Of a DNA stretch of 18,226 nucleotides, positions 1 through 10,561 are shown piece by piece. The notes beneath the pieces are model-generated. The model saw nothing but the letters and a program-made list of their open reading frames with translations, searched no databases and was not told the DNA's origin. The position numbers and the translations under genes are program-made. The stretch's first letter is position 1, and every line of letters starts with the position of its first letter. The DNA is from Acephala macrosclerotiorum (Eukaryota > Ascomycota > Leotiomycetes > Helotiales > Mollisiaceae), in assembly GCA_014904845.1 (NCBI GenBank), contig MU119807.1, positions 1-18,226 on the forward strand. Direction: 5' to 3'.

Positions 1-893
1 GATTATACGAATTCGAACGAATTTTTCGAATTTTAAATACTCGAATAAATTATAAATTATTTATAATAAAAATAATAAAAAACGATAATATAAAAAAAAA
101 TATAAATAAATATAAAATATTTAAATAATAGTAAATTACTTATGAAAAAATAAATATTTCGAATTAAATATAATATTATAAAAAATTTTATAATATAAAA
201 TATAATAAATAATTTATAATTTTAAATAAAAAAAAATTAATTTTTACGAGATTTTTATTTCGATAATAAAATCGATAAATTATAAAATTATTTTTATTTT
301 TATTATTGTTTATAATTAAATAAATATAAAAAGATTTTTTTTTATAAAAAAATTAATATTAAAATTTATATTAATTTATTTATCGAATATAATATTTCGA
401 GAATTATTAAATTAAATAAAATTTTATATAATTTCAAATAATTATTACGTATATAATATAATATTTTTATTAATTTTTTAATATTAATATTTTTATTTTT
501 TATTAAAAAAAATACAATTATTATTATTTATATCGACGATTTTTTTTATTATCGATAATTTATCAAAAAATATTAATATTATTAAAAAAAATTTAAATTT
601 TATTTTTATATATTTAATTTCGATTTATATTATTTTTATTTAAATATAAAAATTATTCGAAATCGTTTATATTATTTTTTTCTTTTTTTATAAATTATTT
701 ATTTTCGAAAATTTTTCGAAAATAATAATATATCGATTTATTTTACGATTAATACTTCGATAAAATCGACGATTTAATTAATTTTAATCGAAAAAAATTA
801 TTAAATATCGTTTTGTTTTCAATAAATATATTAATTTATCATTAATTTTTTTATATATATTATATTCGATATACGATTCAATTTTATTTATAT
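1..893 (+). pseudogene. Element P: Ty1/copia reverse transcriptase fragment, plus strand
   Basis: This is a decayed copia-type reverse transcriptase, which would copy element RNA to cDNA inside virus-like particles. One plus-strand frame from about 364 reads IYIN, then IKLNKILYNFK with a stop where Gln is expected (406-441). This corresponds to the family's conserved block around RLNKALYGLKQ. The same frame continues to Y-I-D-D at 529-540, the catalytic YVDD box with both aspartates retained. An extra T in the run just after it shifts the frame. The segment 300-893 aligns with the reverse complement of about 4240-4870, the RT of element A, so it is the same family in opposite orientation. It stops abruptly at 893, where the LTR of element O begins. 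The upstream part lies outside the window. Confidence 0.75.
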
Positions 894-985
894 TATTAAA
901 AAATACATAATAAGTATTTATTATTAATAATATATAAAAAAAATGAAATTTTTTTACATATAAAAAAAAAAAGTTTTATTTTAAT
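894..985 (-). repeat. Element O 3' LTR (about 92 bp)
   Basis: The segment starts TATTAAAAAATACATAATAA and ends in AATA. It aligns with LTRs at 3205-3302 and 17699-17796, sharing the motif TATTTATTATTAATAATATA. The ends TATT and AATA fit RIP-decayed TGTT and AACA termini; the copy at 17796 still ends in ACA. It interrupts the plus-strand copia fragment P, so it marks the left edge of a separate insertion. The five bases before it are TATAT; the matching right-hand duplication would lie beyond the window. Confidence 0.65.
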
Positions 986-1374
986 ATTTTTATACGATCG
1001 AATATTTTTATATATTTCGAGTAAATTTAAATAAAAGTTTTTATATATTATATACGATATTTAATTATACTTTCGATAAATTATAATTAAAATTATATAA
1101 AAAAAAATTTATAAAAAAATAACGAATAATAAATAAAAAAACAATAAAAATTAATAATAAAATATCGATAATAAAAATTATAATTTTAAATAAAATTTTT
1201 ATATTAATTTAAAGTATTTTATATAATAATTATTCGAATAAAATAAATAAAATTAATATTATAATCGAATATATTCGAATCGAATTCGAATTAATTTATA
1301 TATAATTAATTAAATAATAATTTTTTTTTTTAATTATAAAAATTATTCGATTTTTATAATTATTTGAAATTTTT
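986..1374 (-). other. Element O 3' untranslated stretch and last codons of pol
   Basis: This stretch is closely similar to 3303-3680 of element A and more distantly to 6654-6985 of element B. In those copies it lies between the LTR and the RNase H end of pol. The last 30 bases or so match the pol C-terminus of the other copies. The similarity then jumps directly into the antisense gene at about 1375, so essentially all of pol is missing from this copy. No independent gene is visible here. Confidence 0.6.
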
Positions 1375-3204
1375 TAACGAGAATTAAATCGATTATATCG
1401 AAATAAATTAATTTTATTAAATATTTTTTTAATTCGATAAAATAATTATACGATTTTTATTTATTTTTTATATAATATATATATTATAAACGTATAATTT
1501 ATTTTTAGATTTTATTATAAAATCGATTAAAAGTTTATTAAATTTTTAAATATTAAAATAATTTATACAATTATATTAAATAAATAAAAATTTCAATTTA
1601 TTATAATTTTAATTATTAAAATAACGATTATTATAAAATAATACGAAAAAAATTATTCGATTTAATTAAAAAATTAAAAAATATTTCGTATAATAATATT
1701 AATTTTATATTTATTAATTATTTATAAAATTAAATTTCTATAAAATTATAAAAAAAAAATTATTTTTAAAAAATTAAAAAATCAAAATAAAATTATATAG
1801 TTTTATAAACGAATATTATTTCATATTAATAAAAATAAATATTATTAATTTATTATTCGAATTTAAAATTAAAATTAAAAAATTTTAATTTAATTTTTTA
1901 TATTTTTATATAATTTAAAATTATTAAATTAAAAATTAATAAATTAAAATCGATTTATTATAATATAATTAATATAATCGATATTAACGATTTAATTATT
2001 TTTAAAAAATTTAATAAAAACGAAAAAAATTATATCGAATAAAAAAAACGAATATAAAAATCGATTTATTATTAATAATTAAAAATTAGAAATTAGAAAT
2101 TATAATTATAATCGTATTAATAAAATTTATAAATAAAATAAAAAACGATATAAATTTAATTAAAAATTTTAATTTTTTTAAAAATAAATTTTTTATATTA
2201 TTCGATTTTTATTTAGTATTATTTTTTTTTAATATTGAATTTTTTTTTAAAATAAAAATATTTAATAAAATATATAATTTTAATATAATATATTTTTTTA
2301 TAATAATTATAAAATTTTTAAGTGTTTAATAAACGATTATTAATTATAAAAATAATTTTGATTTTAATAACGAACGAATTTTATTATTATTTTTTATTAA
2401 ACGTTTTTTAAATGATTATATTTTATTCGATTATAAAATTATTAAATATTTAAATAAAATTGTAAATTTATTAAAATATTATAATAAAAATTTCATATAT
2501 AAATTTAAGTTTTTAAAAAAAACTATAAAATTAATTAAACGAATATAAAAATTATTATTTTATAAAAAAAATTTAATTCGTTATTAATTTAAAAAAATTA
2601 ATTCAAAAAATCGATAATATTTTTATATTTAAATAAAATAAAAACGTATAATAAAATCGATTAATTTTTTTGTTTAATAAATCGTTTTAAATAAAAAATA
2701 TTTAATATTCGATAAATTTTATTAAAAAAATTTTTTTTTTTTTAATTATTATATTTATATCGATTTTTAATAATAAAATAATTTTAATATTATTATTTTT
2801 TTTAAACGAGTATTTTTTTATTATATATTGTTTTAAATGAAAATTATTTATTATATTTCGTTTTATAAATAAACTTTTTTATATTAATTATATCGTTTTT
2901 AAATTTGAATTTCGTAATAAAATACGATTTAAATAATTATTATATAATGTAATTAAAATCGTTTATAGTAAAAAATTTATTAATTTTATAATAAAAATCG
3001 AATTAATTTTTTTTATTTTTAAAAATTAAAACGAAATTAAAAAAAAAGTTTTTCGTAAATATTTTAATATTTTTAATTACTATTTAAAATTAAATATAAT
3101 AATATAAATTACGTATATCAATAAACGAAATTTTAATTTAAAAAATAAAATATAATAAAATAAATTTAAAAATAAAAAAATTCGATTTACGAATAATTAA
3201 AATT
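1375..3204 (+). pseudogene. Element O antisense gene, 5' and central part
   Basis: This is a heavily RIP-mutated copy of the gene carried in reverse orientation inside this retrotransposon family. It aligns along its length with about 14335-16355 (element A), with an internal deletion of about 140 bp near 3165 relative to A. Coding sense is plus. The frame around 2790-3150 gives phrases parallel to copy A, such as RFINKLFYINY, FK*LLYNVIKIVYSKK and YINKRNFNLKNKI. The 5' part (about 160 bp, equivalent to 14173-14330) is missing at the deletion junction near 1365. The copy is interrupted at 3204 by element A and resumes at 17797. The function is unproven; see the entry for copy A. Confidence 0.55.
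3199..3204. repeat. Left target-site duplication of element A (AAAATT)
   Basis: AAAATT precedes the LTR at 3205 and recurs at 17797-17802, directly after the LTR ending ACA at 17796. Removing 3205-17802 rejoins a sequence that matches the uninterrupted antisense gene at about 16340-16380. Copia integrases usually leave 5 bp, so one of the six bases may be chance or part of the LTR. Confidence 0.6.
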
Positions 3205-3302
3205 TATTAAAAAGTATAAAATAAATATTTATTATTAATAATATATAAAGAAAATAAAGTTTTTTTATATATAAAAAAAAAAGAAAAAATTTTATTTTAA
3301 TA
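3205..3302 (-). repeat. Element A 3' LTR (98 bp)
   Basis: It starts TATTAAAAAGTATAAAATAA and ends TTTTAATA. It aligns base for base with 17699-17796, the same element's 5' LTR, apart from RIP-type differences and small A-run changes. It lies at the low-coordinate end because the element reads on the minus strand. Length, decayed TG...CA ends and a flanking duplication all support an LTR. Confidence 0.7.
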
Positions 3303-3645
3303 TTTTTATACGATCGAATATTTTTATATATTTCGAACAAATTTAAATAAAAATCTTTATATATTATATACGATATTTAATTATATATTCAATAAATTAT
3401 AATTAAAACTATATAAAGAAAAAAGTTTATAAAAAAATAACGAGTGATAAATAATAGAATAATAAGAATTAATAATAAAATATCGATAATAAAAATTTTA
3501 TTTTAATTTAAAATATTTTATATAATAATTATTCGAATAAAATAAATAAAATCGATATTATAATCGAATATATTCGAATCGAATTTAAATTAATTTATAA
3601 ACGATTAATTAAACGATAAATAATTTTTTTTTAATTATAAAAATT
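3303..3645 (-). other. Element A 3' untranslated stretch
   Basis: This region lies between the 3' LTR and the end of pol and is strongly similar to 986-1345. It holds no coding signal in any frame. Some blocks match 6700-6800 of element B (for example AATAAATTATAATTAAAA), which shows common descent. The polypurine tract that should prime plus-strand DNA cannot be picked out among the many A runs. Confidence 0.5.
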
Positions 3646-6551
3646 ATTCGATTTTTATATTTATTTGAAATTTTTAAAACGATTTTTTTAATAATATTTT
3701 TATTAATTTATTTGTAATTTATTATAATATATAAATATATTTTAAAAAAAAAAATTTTCGATATTTTTTTTCAAACGAAATAATATTAAATATCGATATA
3801 TTTCGTTTAAATATAAAATTAAAAAAAATTTATAAATGTAATAATATTTTAATTATTTTCGTAAATAATAATAATTTTAATATTTAAATTATTAAAATTA
3901 ATTTATTTAAAAAAAACTTTAAAATTAAATCGTTTTTTTAATTGTATTTATTTATTTAATATATTTAATTTTATAAAATAAAAATAAAAATATAAATTAA
4001 TATTTAACGAATTAATTAATAATTATTAATTTTATATTAAATACGTATTTCGATATTAATCATTTAATATTTCGATTATTAATTTAATTGAAATCAATAT
4101 AATTTTTAAACGATTAAATCGATTTTTAAAAAATTAAATTTATATTAAATATATTTTAAATATATTAAAAGATTTTTTTTATCGTTTTTATATATATTTC
4201 GATCGAATTTAAAACGAATTAATTAATAATTAAAACAATATAAATAAAATCGAATTACGTATTAAATATAACGTATATAAAAAAAACGATAACGAATTAA
4301 TATATTTATCGAAAAAAAAACGATATTCGATAATTTTTTTCGATTAAAATTAAATAAATCGTTAATTTTATTAAAATATTAATTATTAAATAAATCGATA
4401 TATTATTATTTTCGAGAATTTTTCGAAAATAAATTATTTATAAAAAATAAAAAAACGATAAAAACAGTTTTAAATAATATAAATCGAAATCGAATATATA
4501 AAAATAAAAATTAAACGATTTTTTAATAATATTAATATTTTTTCGTAAATTATCGATAATAAAAAAATTGTTAATATAAATAATAATAATAATATTTTTT
4601 TAATAAAAAAATAAAAATATCGATATTAAAAAATTTAAAATTTTACTTTAAAAAAAATTAATAAAAATATTATATTATATATAAAATAATTATTTAAAAT
4701 TATATAAAGTTTTATTTAATTTAATAGTTTTTAAAATATTATATTCGATAAATAAATCCATATAAATTTTAATATCGATTTTTTTATATTTATTTAATCG
4801 ATTTTTTAATTATAAATAATAATGAAAATAAAAATAAATTTATAATTTATTAGTTTTATTATTAAAATAATATTATAAAAATTATTTTTTTATTATTATT
4901 TGAAATCGCGAATTATTTATTATATTTTATATTATAAATTTTTTTTTATAATATCGCGTTTAATTTAAAATATTTATTTTTTTATAAATAATTTATAATC
5001 GCTCGAATATTTTATTTTTATTTACGTTTTATTTTTTATATTATTATTTTTTATTATTTTTATTACGAATAATTTATAATTTATTTAAATATTTAAATAT
5101 TTAAAATTCGACAAACTTATTTAAATCCGTGTAATCGAAAAAAGAAAATAAAAAATATTTATTATAAAATGCGAAATAAAATTAAAAAAAAAAAATTATA
5201 CGTATTAATAATAAACTCGATATAAAAAAAAGAAATCGAATTAAAAAAAATCGAAAAATTATTAAAAATACAAATAATTAAAAAAAAAATAATCGAACGA
5301 TTTAATTTAATATTAAAATTTATTTTATTTTTAATAAACGAAATAAATGTAATTTTTTATTATTTTTCGAATTCGTTTTTTATATTAAATAATATATAAT
5401 ACTCGTTTTCGAAATTTTTTTCAATTAAATTAAATAAATTTAATCGTTAAAAATAAAAAAAATTTAATAAATCGATAAAATTAAAAAAATTTAATTATTA
5501 AAAATAAAAATAAAACTAAATAAAACGATTTTATTATTAATATTTAAATTAAATTTCGATTTTTAAATATAATTTTTTTTATTATTTAAAAAAATTAAAA
5601 AAATTTAATAAAAAATTATTCGATTAAAAAATATTTTAATCGAATTTAATTAAAAAAAATTTATATTAAAGATTTAATTAATAATTTATATAAAAACAAT
5701 AAAACGTTTTATTGATTATAAATTGAAAATGTAATCGAAAAACGAAAAATTATTATAAAATAAAAAAATAAAAAATAATTATAAAATAAAAAAATAAATT
5801 AATTTAAACGAATTCGATTTTAAACGATCGAAAATAAATAATAATAAAACGATTAATTTTATATAATTAATAAATTGATTTTTTATTATTAATCGTTTTT
5901 TTTTAACGATTTAAATCGAATAAAAATATTAAAATTAATAAATAAAATAAAATAATAAATTTTAATATAAATTTCGATATTAAAATAAAAATTAACGATT
6001 TGATCGAATTTATAAAATAATTTATAAATTATTAAAATTTATATTTGTATTTATTTTTTAAAGTAAATTTATTTTAAAAAATACGTTTAATTTTTTTAAT
6101 TAAAATCGTTTTAATAATACGATCGTTTAATTTTAAAATTTTATATAAAATGAATTTTTTTATATTTAATTAAAAAATTTTAAACGATTTTATTTCGATT
6201 TTTTTAATTTTTATTAAAATTATAATAATAAATAATAAAATCGAAAGTTTTAATATAATCGTAATTAAATTTTTTATTATATTATATTTCGAACGATAAT
6301 ATATTAATTGTAAAATAATAAAATCAAAAATAAAAATAATATACGTATTTAATCGTTTTTAATTAAAAATTAAAATTAAAATTAAATTTTTTTTTTAAAT
6401 TTTTTTTTTTTTTTAAATAATTTAATTAAATCGTTTAAATAAATCGTTTATTTTTAATAAATATAATTTAATAAATTTTTAATCGATATTACTTTTTTTA
6501 AAAACTTTATAAAATTTATTAATAATATATATTTTTTATTATTATTTTATA
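3646..6551 (-). pseudogene. Element A copia pol (integrase, reverse transcriptase, RNase H), dead
   Basis: This is a minus-strand copia polyprotein remnant, strongly RIP-mutated. Read from high to low coordinates, integrase sequence (about 5800-6546) is recognised only through similarity to 9300-10100 of element B. Reverse transcriptase follows: at about 4790-4660 the frame reads IYMDLFIEY and then IKLNKTLYNFK, with a stop for the Gln of the conserved ALYGLKQ block. The catalytic box at 4567-4578 reads Y-I-N-N, both aspartates having become asparagine as expected from G-to-A changes. RNase H (about 3650-4100) aligns with 6972-7400 of B. The gene is cut at 6551 by insertion of element B; homology resumes at 14168. 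Confidence 0.75.
6547..6551. repeat. Left target-site duplication of element B (TTATA)
   Basis: TTATA at 6547-6551 abuts the LTR start at 6552 and recurs at 14168-14172 just beyond the other LTR's end. Deleting the stretch between rejoins element A into a sequence matching 10085-10125 inside element B. Five bases is the usual copia duplication. In DNA this AT-rich the match alone would mean little, but the rejoined alignment supports it. Confidence 0.6.
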
Positions 6552-6653
6552 TATTAAAACGTATAATTAAATATGTATTCGATTATAAAATATAAAAAAC
6601 TAAAAATACGTACTTACGATACGTATTTCAAGTTTAAATTTACTTTTTTAATA
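6552..6653 (-). repeat. Element B 3' LTR (102 bp)
   Basis: It begins TATTAAAACGTATAATTAAA and ends TTTTTTAATA. It aligns with 14024-14167; both contain a block close to ACTTACGATACGTATTTC followed by a TTTAAATTT stretch. This copy lacks about 40 bases present in the other LTR (around 14070-14125). The start and end look like RIP-altered TGTT and AACA. Confidence 0.7.
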
Positions 6654-6971
6654 CTTTTATATAAATAAAGTTTTTATAGTATTTATATACAAAAAATAAA
6701 AACAAATTTTTATATACTATAAAAAAACTAATTACGCTTTCAATAAATTATAATTAAAATTTAGTAAAAAAAACGGTCTATAGAAAAATAATAAATACAA
6801 AAAATAGATATTTTAATTCGTAATTAAAAACCAAAAAAAAATACAAAAAGTATATAAACAATTTATAAACAAATAAAAGCGAAAGAGATTACATTTAAAT
6901 AAAAAAAATTTTAATTGATATTTAAACGGTAAAATCACTAAAAATTTTTTTTTTTTTTCGAATAAAAGAAT
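6654..6971 (-). other. Element B 3' untranslated stretch
   Basis: This sits between the LTR and the last pol codons. It is one of the least RIP-altered stretches and keeps cytosines outside CpG, for example AAACGGTCTATAG near 6772 and AAACCAAAA near 6827. A T-run at about 6946-6958 (A-run on the element's sense strand) could be a decayed polypurine tract, but that is a guess. No gene is visible. Confidence 0.45.
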
Positions 6972-9900
6972 TTATTCAATTTTTATAGACTTTCGAAACA
7001 CGTTAAACTTATCTCGAGATAAAAACTTAATTAAACTATTCGCAATTTGTTTTTAAATAGAAATATATTGTAAATCGATACGATTTTTAGCGATTTTTTT
7101 ACGGACAAAGTAATAATAAATTTTAATATGTTTTATTCGATCGTAGAATTGATCGTTTTTAATTAAAGTAATAATATTTTAATTATTTTTGTAAATAATT
7201 ATTATTTCTCGATCGAAATTTAAGTTTTTATTAATTTATTAAAAGAAACTTTATAATTAAATAGTCTTTTTAATAGTCTTAATCTATTTAATGTATTCGA
7301 CTTCGCAAAAAAAAAAAAAAAACTATAAATTGACGTTTCGAGAACCAAGAAATAGCGATAAAATCGAGATTAAAAACGTAATTAGAGATCGATCGTCGAG
7401 TATCGAAATTCTTCGCTTAGTTCGAGTCTATAAAACCGTTTAATAGTTGAAAGGATCCGCGGAATACTAAGTTTATATGTAGAGTATATTTAACGTATTT
7501 AAAAATTCGTTTAACGATCGCTATATAAACTTCGATAGAATTCGAGAAAAATCGAGAAATAACGAAAACGACGAAAACTAAATCGAGTTGTATACTAAGT
7601 ATAGCGTATATAAAAAAGTTAATAATTGATTAATATTCTTTTTAAAACTTTGATTTAATTTCGTAGTCGTTTTTCGCGAGTATAAATCGATTTAAGACTT
7701 TTATAAGTATTTTAATATCGTTATAATTTTATATTTAATAATTTTTGAGAACTTTTTAAAAGTATACGATTTAAAAAAGTTGTAAAATTCGATGTAAGCG
7801 ATCTCGAATAATTTTTATATTAAAATAAAAATAGTAAATATCGAGATCGAATATTTTAAATTGTTTATTAAAACTAATTTTAAAAGTATTAATATTTAAT
7901 TTAAAAACTTCGATAATAAAAAAATCGTTTATATACATTATAATAATTAGATCGTTTTTATAAAAAACGAAAAAGTTTACGTTTAATATTTTAAATTTTA
8001 ATTTCTTTAAAAATATAACGAGAATATTATATTATACGTAAAGTGATTATTTTAAATCGTAAATTTTTTTTCGAAGTTTAATAGTACTAATAATATCGTA
8101 TTTTGTAAATAATTCGATTTAAATATCGATATTAATTTTTTTGTAAAAAAATATTATTTTTATATTTATTTATTTAAATTTTTAATCGAGAATAGTAATT
8201 ATAATAAAAATAATTTTATAATTTATAGATTTAATTACAAAAATAAATATTTTATAAAAATTTTTTTTATTATTATTTAAAATTACGAATTATTTAACGA
8301 GTTTTATATTATATATTTTTTTTATATATTTTTTTTTTAATTTTAAAGATTTATTTATTTGTAAAAAATTTTCAATTAAATAAATAGTTTTTTAGTATTT
8401 ATATTCGTTTTTAATAGTTTTTTTTTATTATAATTAAATTAAGAATTTTATAATTTATTTTAAAGTTTTAAACTCGAATAATTTATAGAAATTTAATTTA
8501 TTAAAGAAAGTAAAAAAAAATAATTCGTTAAAAATAGAAATATACATAAAAATAAAAAATAAATTAAAAAAGTTTAATAATTCGAAAATTCGACGAAAAT
8601 AGTAATAAAAAAATAATAAATTAATATATTTCGTATTCGATAATTCGAGAATTATAATTTCGAAAAAAGAAATTTTTAAATAAAAAAATAAATATCGAAT
8701 TTAATCGATATTTTCGAAATTTTTATTATTATTTTATTATAAAATATATTTAAAATTAAAATTTTATAAAGTAAATAAAATAATATCGAATAAATTTTTA
8801 AAGTTATTTTTTAAATAATTTATTAGTTCGTTTTAAGAAAAACTTTCGAAAGTTTAAAGATTTTAAACAATTTTTTAAAAGTTTATATTATAAATATTTT
8901 TCGATTTAGTATTTTTAACGTTTAAATCGTATTTACGCTTTTAAATATATTAACGTTTAATCGCTCGATGAGAATTTAAATCTCTCGACGATAATTCGTT
9001 CAATTAAAAAACTTTGAGATTAAAATCGACGATTGATTTTTATTAAAAATTAGAAATCGAAGTAATAACGAATTTTCGATCGTTTAAAGTTTAAAAAAAA
9101 GCGATAGAATTTTTTGGTTTAATGTTTAAAGTATTTAAAAACGATTTTTGAAATAATAAAATTTAACGAGACGAGATTTGAAATATCGACGTTTAAAAAA
9201 TTGAGATTAAAAGAATCGAGATTCGAAAGATTAATACTTTAGCGAGTACGGCTCGAAAAAAATCGTCGAAGTATTATTAAAACTTATTATATATTTAGAA
9301 AAAAATAAATAGCGAGCAATTATCGATTTAAACGACGATTTTTAATTAAAATATTTGTTTTTAAATTAAAATTTATCGTAGAATTATCGAACGATTAAAA
9401 ATTAAACGATCGATAATTTGAATAAATCGAATTAATACTATATTTTTTATAAAGAAGTTTTTTATTATAGCGCGTTTTTTTTTTTAAGATTTGATTTTAA
9501 GAAAAAAATCGAAATAAAAATCGATTTAATGTATTTAAAAATGTAAACGATTTTAAGTTTAATAAAATTAAAAAAAAATTTCGATTCGATTTATTTTTAA
9601 AGTTTTTAAAATTAAATTATTATTATATTATTCGTTTAATAGTTTATAAAATAATATTACGATAAATACAATCGTTTAATTTTAAAATTCGATAAATACT
9701 ATTTTTTTCGTATTCGACGAAAATATTTTAATTAGTTTTATTACGAATAAATTTTATAGATTTTTTTAAATTGCTATAATAAATAATAAACTTAAAATAG
9801 TAAATATAATTAATATACGATTTTCGATCGTTTTATATTTTTAAAAAAAAAAATTTAATTTTAAAATAAAAACTTTTTATATAAAAATAATCGATATATT

Positions 9901-10100
9901 TAACGATTTTTAATTAGTATTTTAAATCGATATTAATATATTTAAAAATAAAAGCGATTTTATAATAAATTGTTTAATTAAAGTATTTAACGAGTTTATT
10001 TATTTAAAAATTATAAAATTTTATTAATTTTTAATCGATATTTTTTTCGTAAATTTTTTTTTCTAATTTTTTAAAAATATATTTGTTATTATTATTATTT
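6972..10100 (-). pseudogene. Element B copia pol (integrase, reverse transcriptase, RNase H), dead
   Basis: This is the best-preserved copia pol in the window, on the minus strand. RNase H: at about 7190-7110 the frame reads LIKNDQFYDRIKHIKI, then YYYFVRKKI, later IDLQYIS and RDKFNVFRKS (ending near 6972). This follows the copia pattern NDQFHDRTKHIDIRYHF...IADxLTK...F. Near 7580 comes the equivalent of the RPDI block. Reverse transcriptase: catalytic box Y-I-N-D at 7924-7935 (YVDD with one aspartate lost), followed by FKIFDLDIYYFYFNIKIIRD, corresponding to the KDLGxxxYFLGIxIxRD block. Integrase: at about 9250-9100 the frame contains LNIKPKNSIAFF, matching the LNxKTPYEALF segment. The frame has many stops and shifts. 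Protease and the integrase N-terminus are not recognisable near 9900-10100. Confidence 0.85.
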
Positions 10101-10561
10101 CGAAAGTATTTAATTATTTAATTTAAATTCGAACGTTTATAGTATTTTTTAAAGTAAATAAAATAATTTATAATTTCGTTTTTAAATTTAATAATATAAA
10201 TTTAAATTATTTTAAATTTATTATATTCGAAAATAATTAAATATCGATTATTATTATAATTTTTAATCGATATTAGATTGACGATATTTAAATAAATAAA
10301 ATTTATTTTATATTTTTTAAATTTAATAAAATAATTATAAAAATTTTTCTTTTTTTTAATTAAAATACAAATTTCGTAAACGTAAAAATTAAAGTAATAT
10401 TTTTTAATAAAATTAATATTATTATATATAATGAATAGTTTTTTAATATTTTATATTTTTAAATATTTAAATTAATTATATTATCGAATAATATTTTAAT
10501 TAATAGTATAAATTTAAAATGTAATTAGTTTTTTAAAAAGAAATTTAAAAATAATTAAAGT
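10101..10561 (+). other. Stretch between pol and the antisense gene
   Basis: This stretch is conserved between B and A (10126-10280 aligns with about 14195-14335), so it belongs to the element and is not recent filler. It holds no clear reading frame. It would contain the promoter and 5' untranslated region of the plus-strand gene that starts near 10562, plus any remaining upstream pol codons. I see no defined promoter motif that stands out from the AT background. Confidence 0.4.

Noticed and set aside
897..3680. A single LTR element with 470-bp LTRs at 897-1374 and 3208-3680 and a 1.8-kb interior
   Set aside because: Only the first 92-98 bases of each direct repeat match the true LTR at 17699-17796. 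The rest is 3' untranslated sequence. The two copies belong to different, nested elements.
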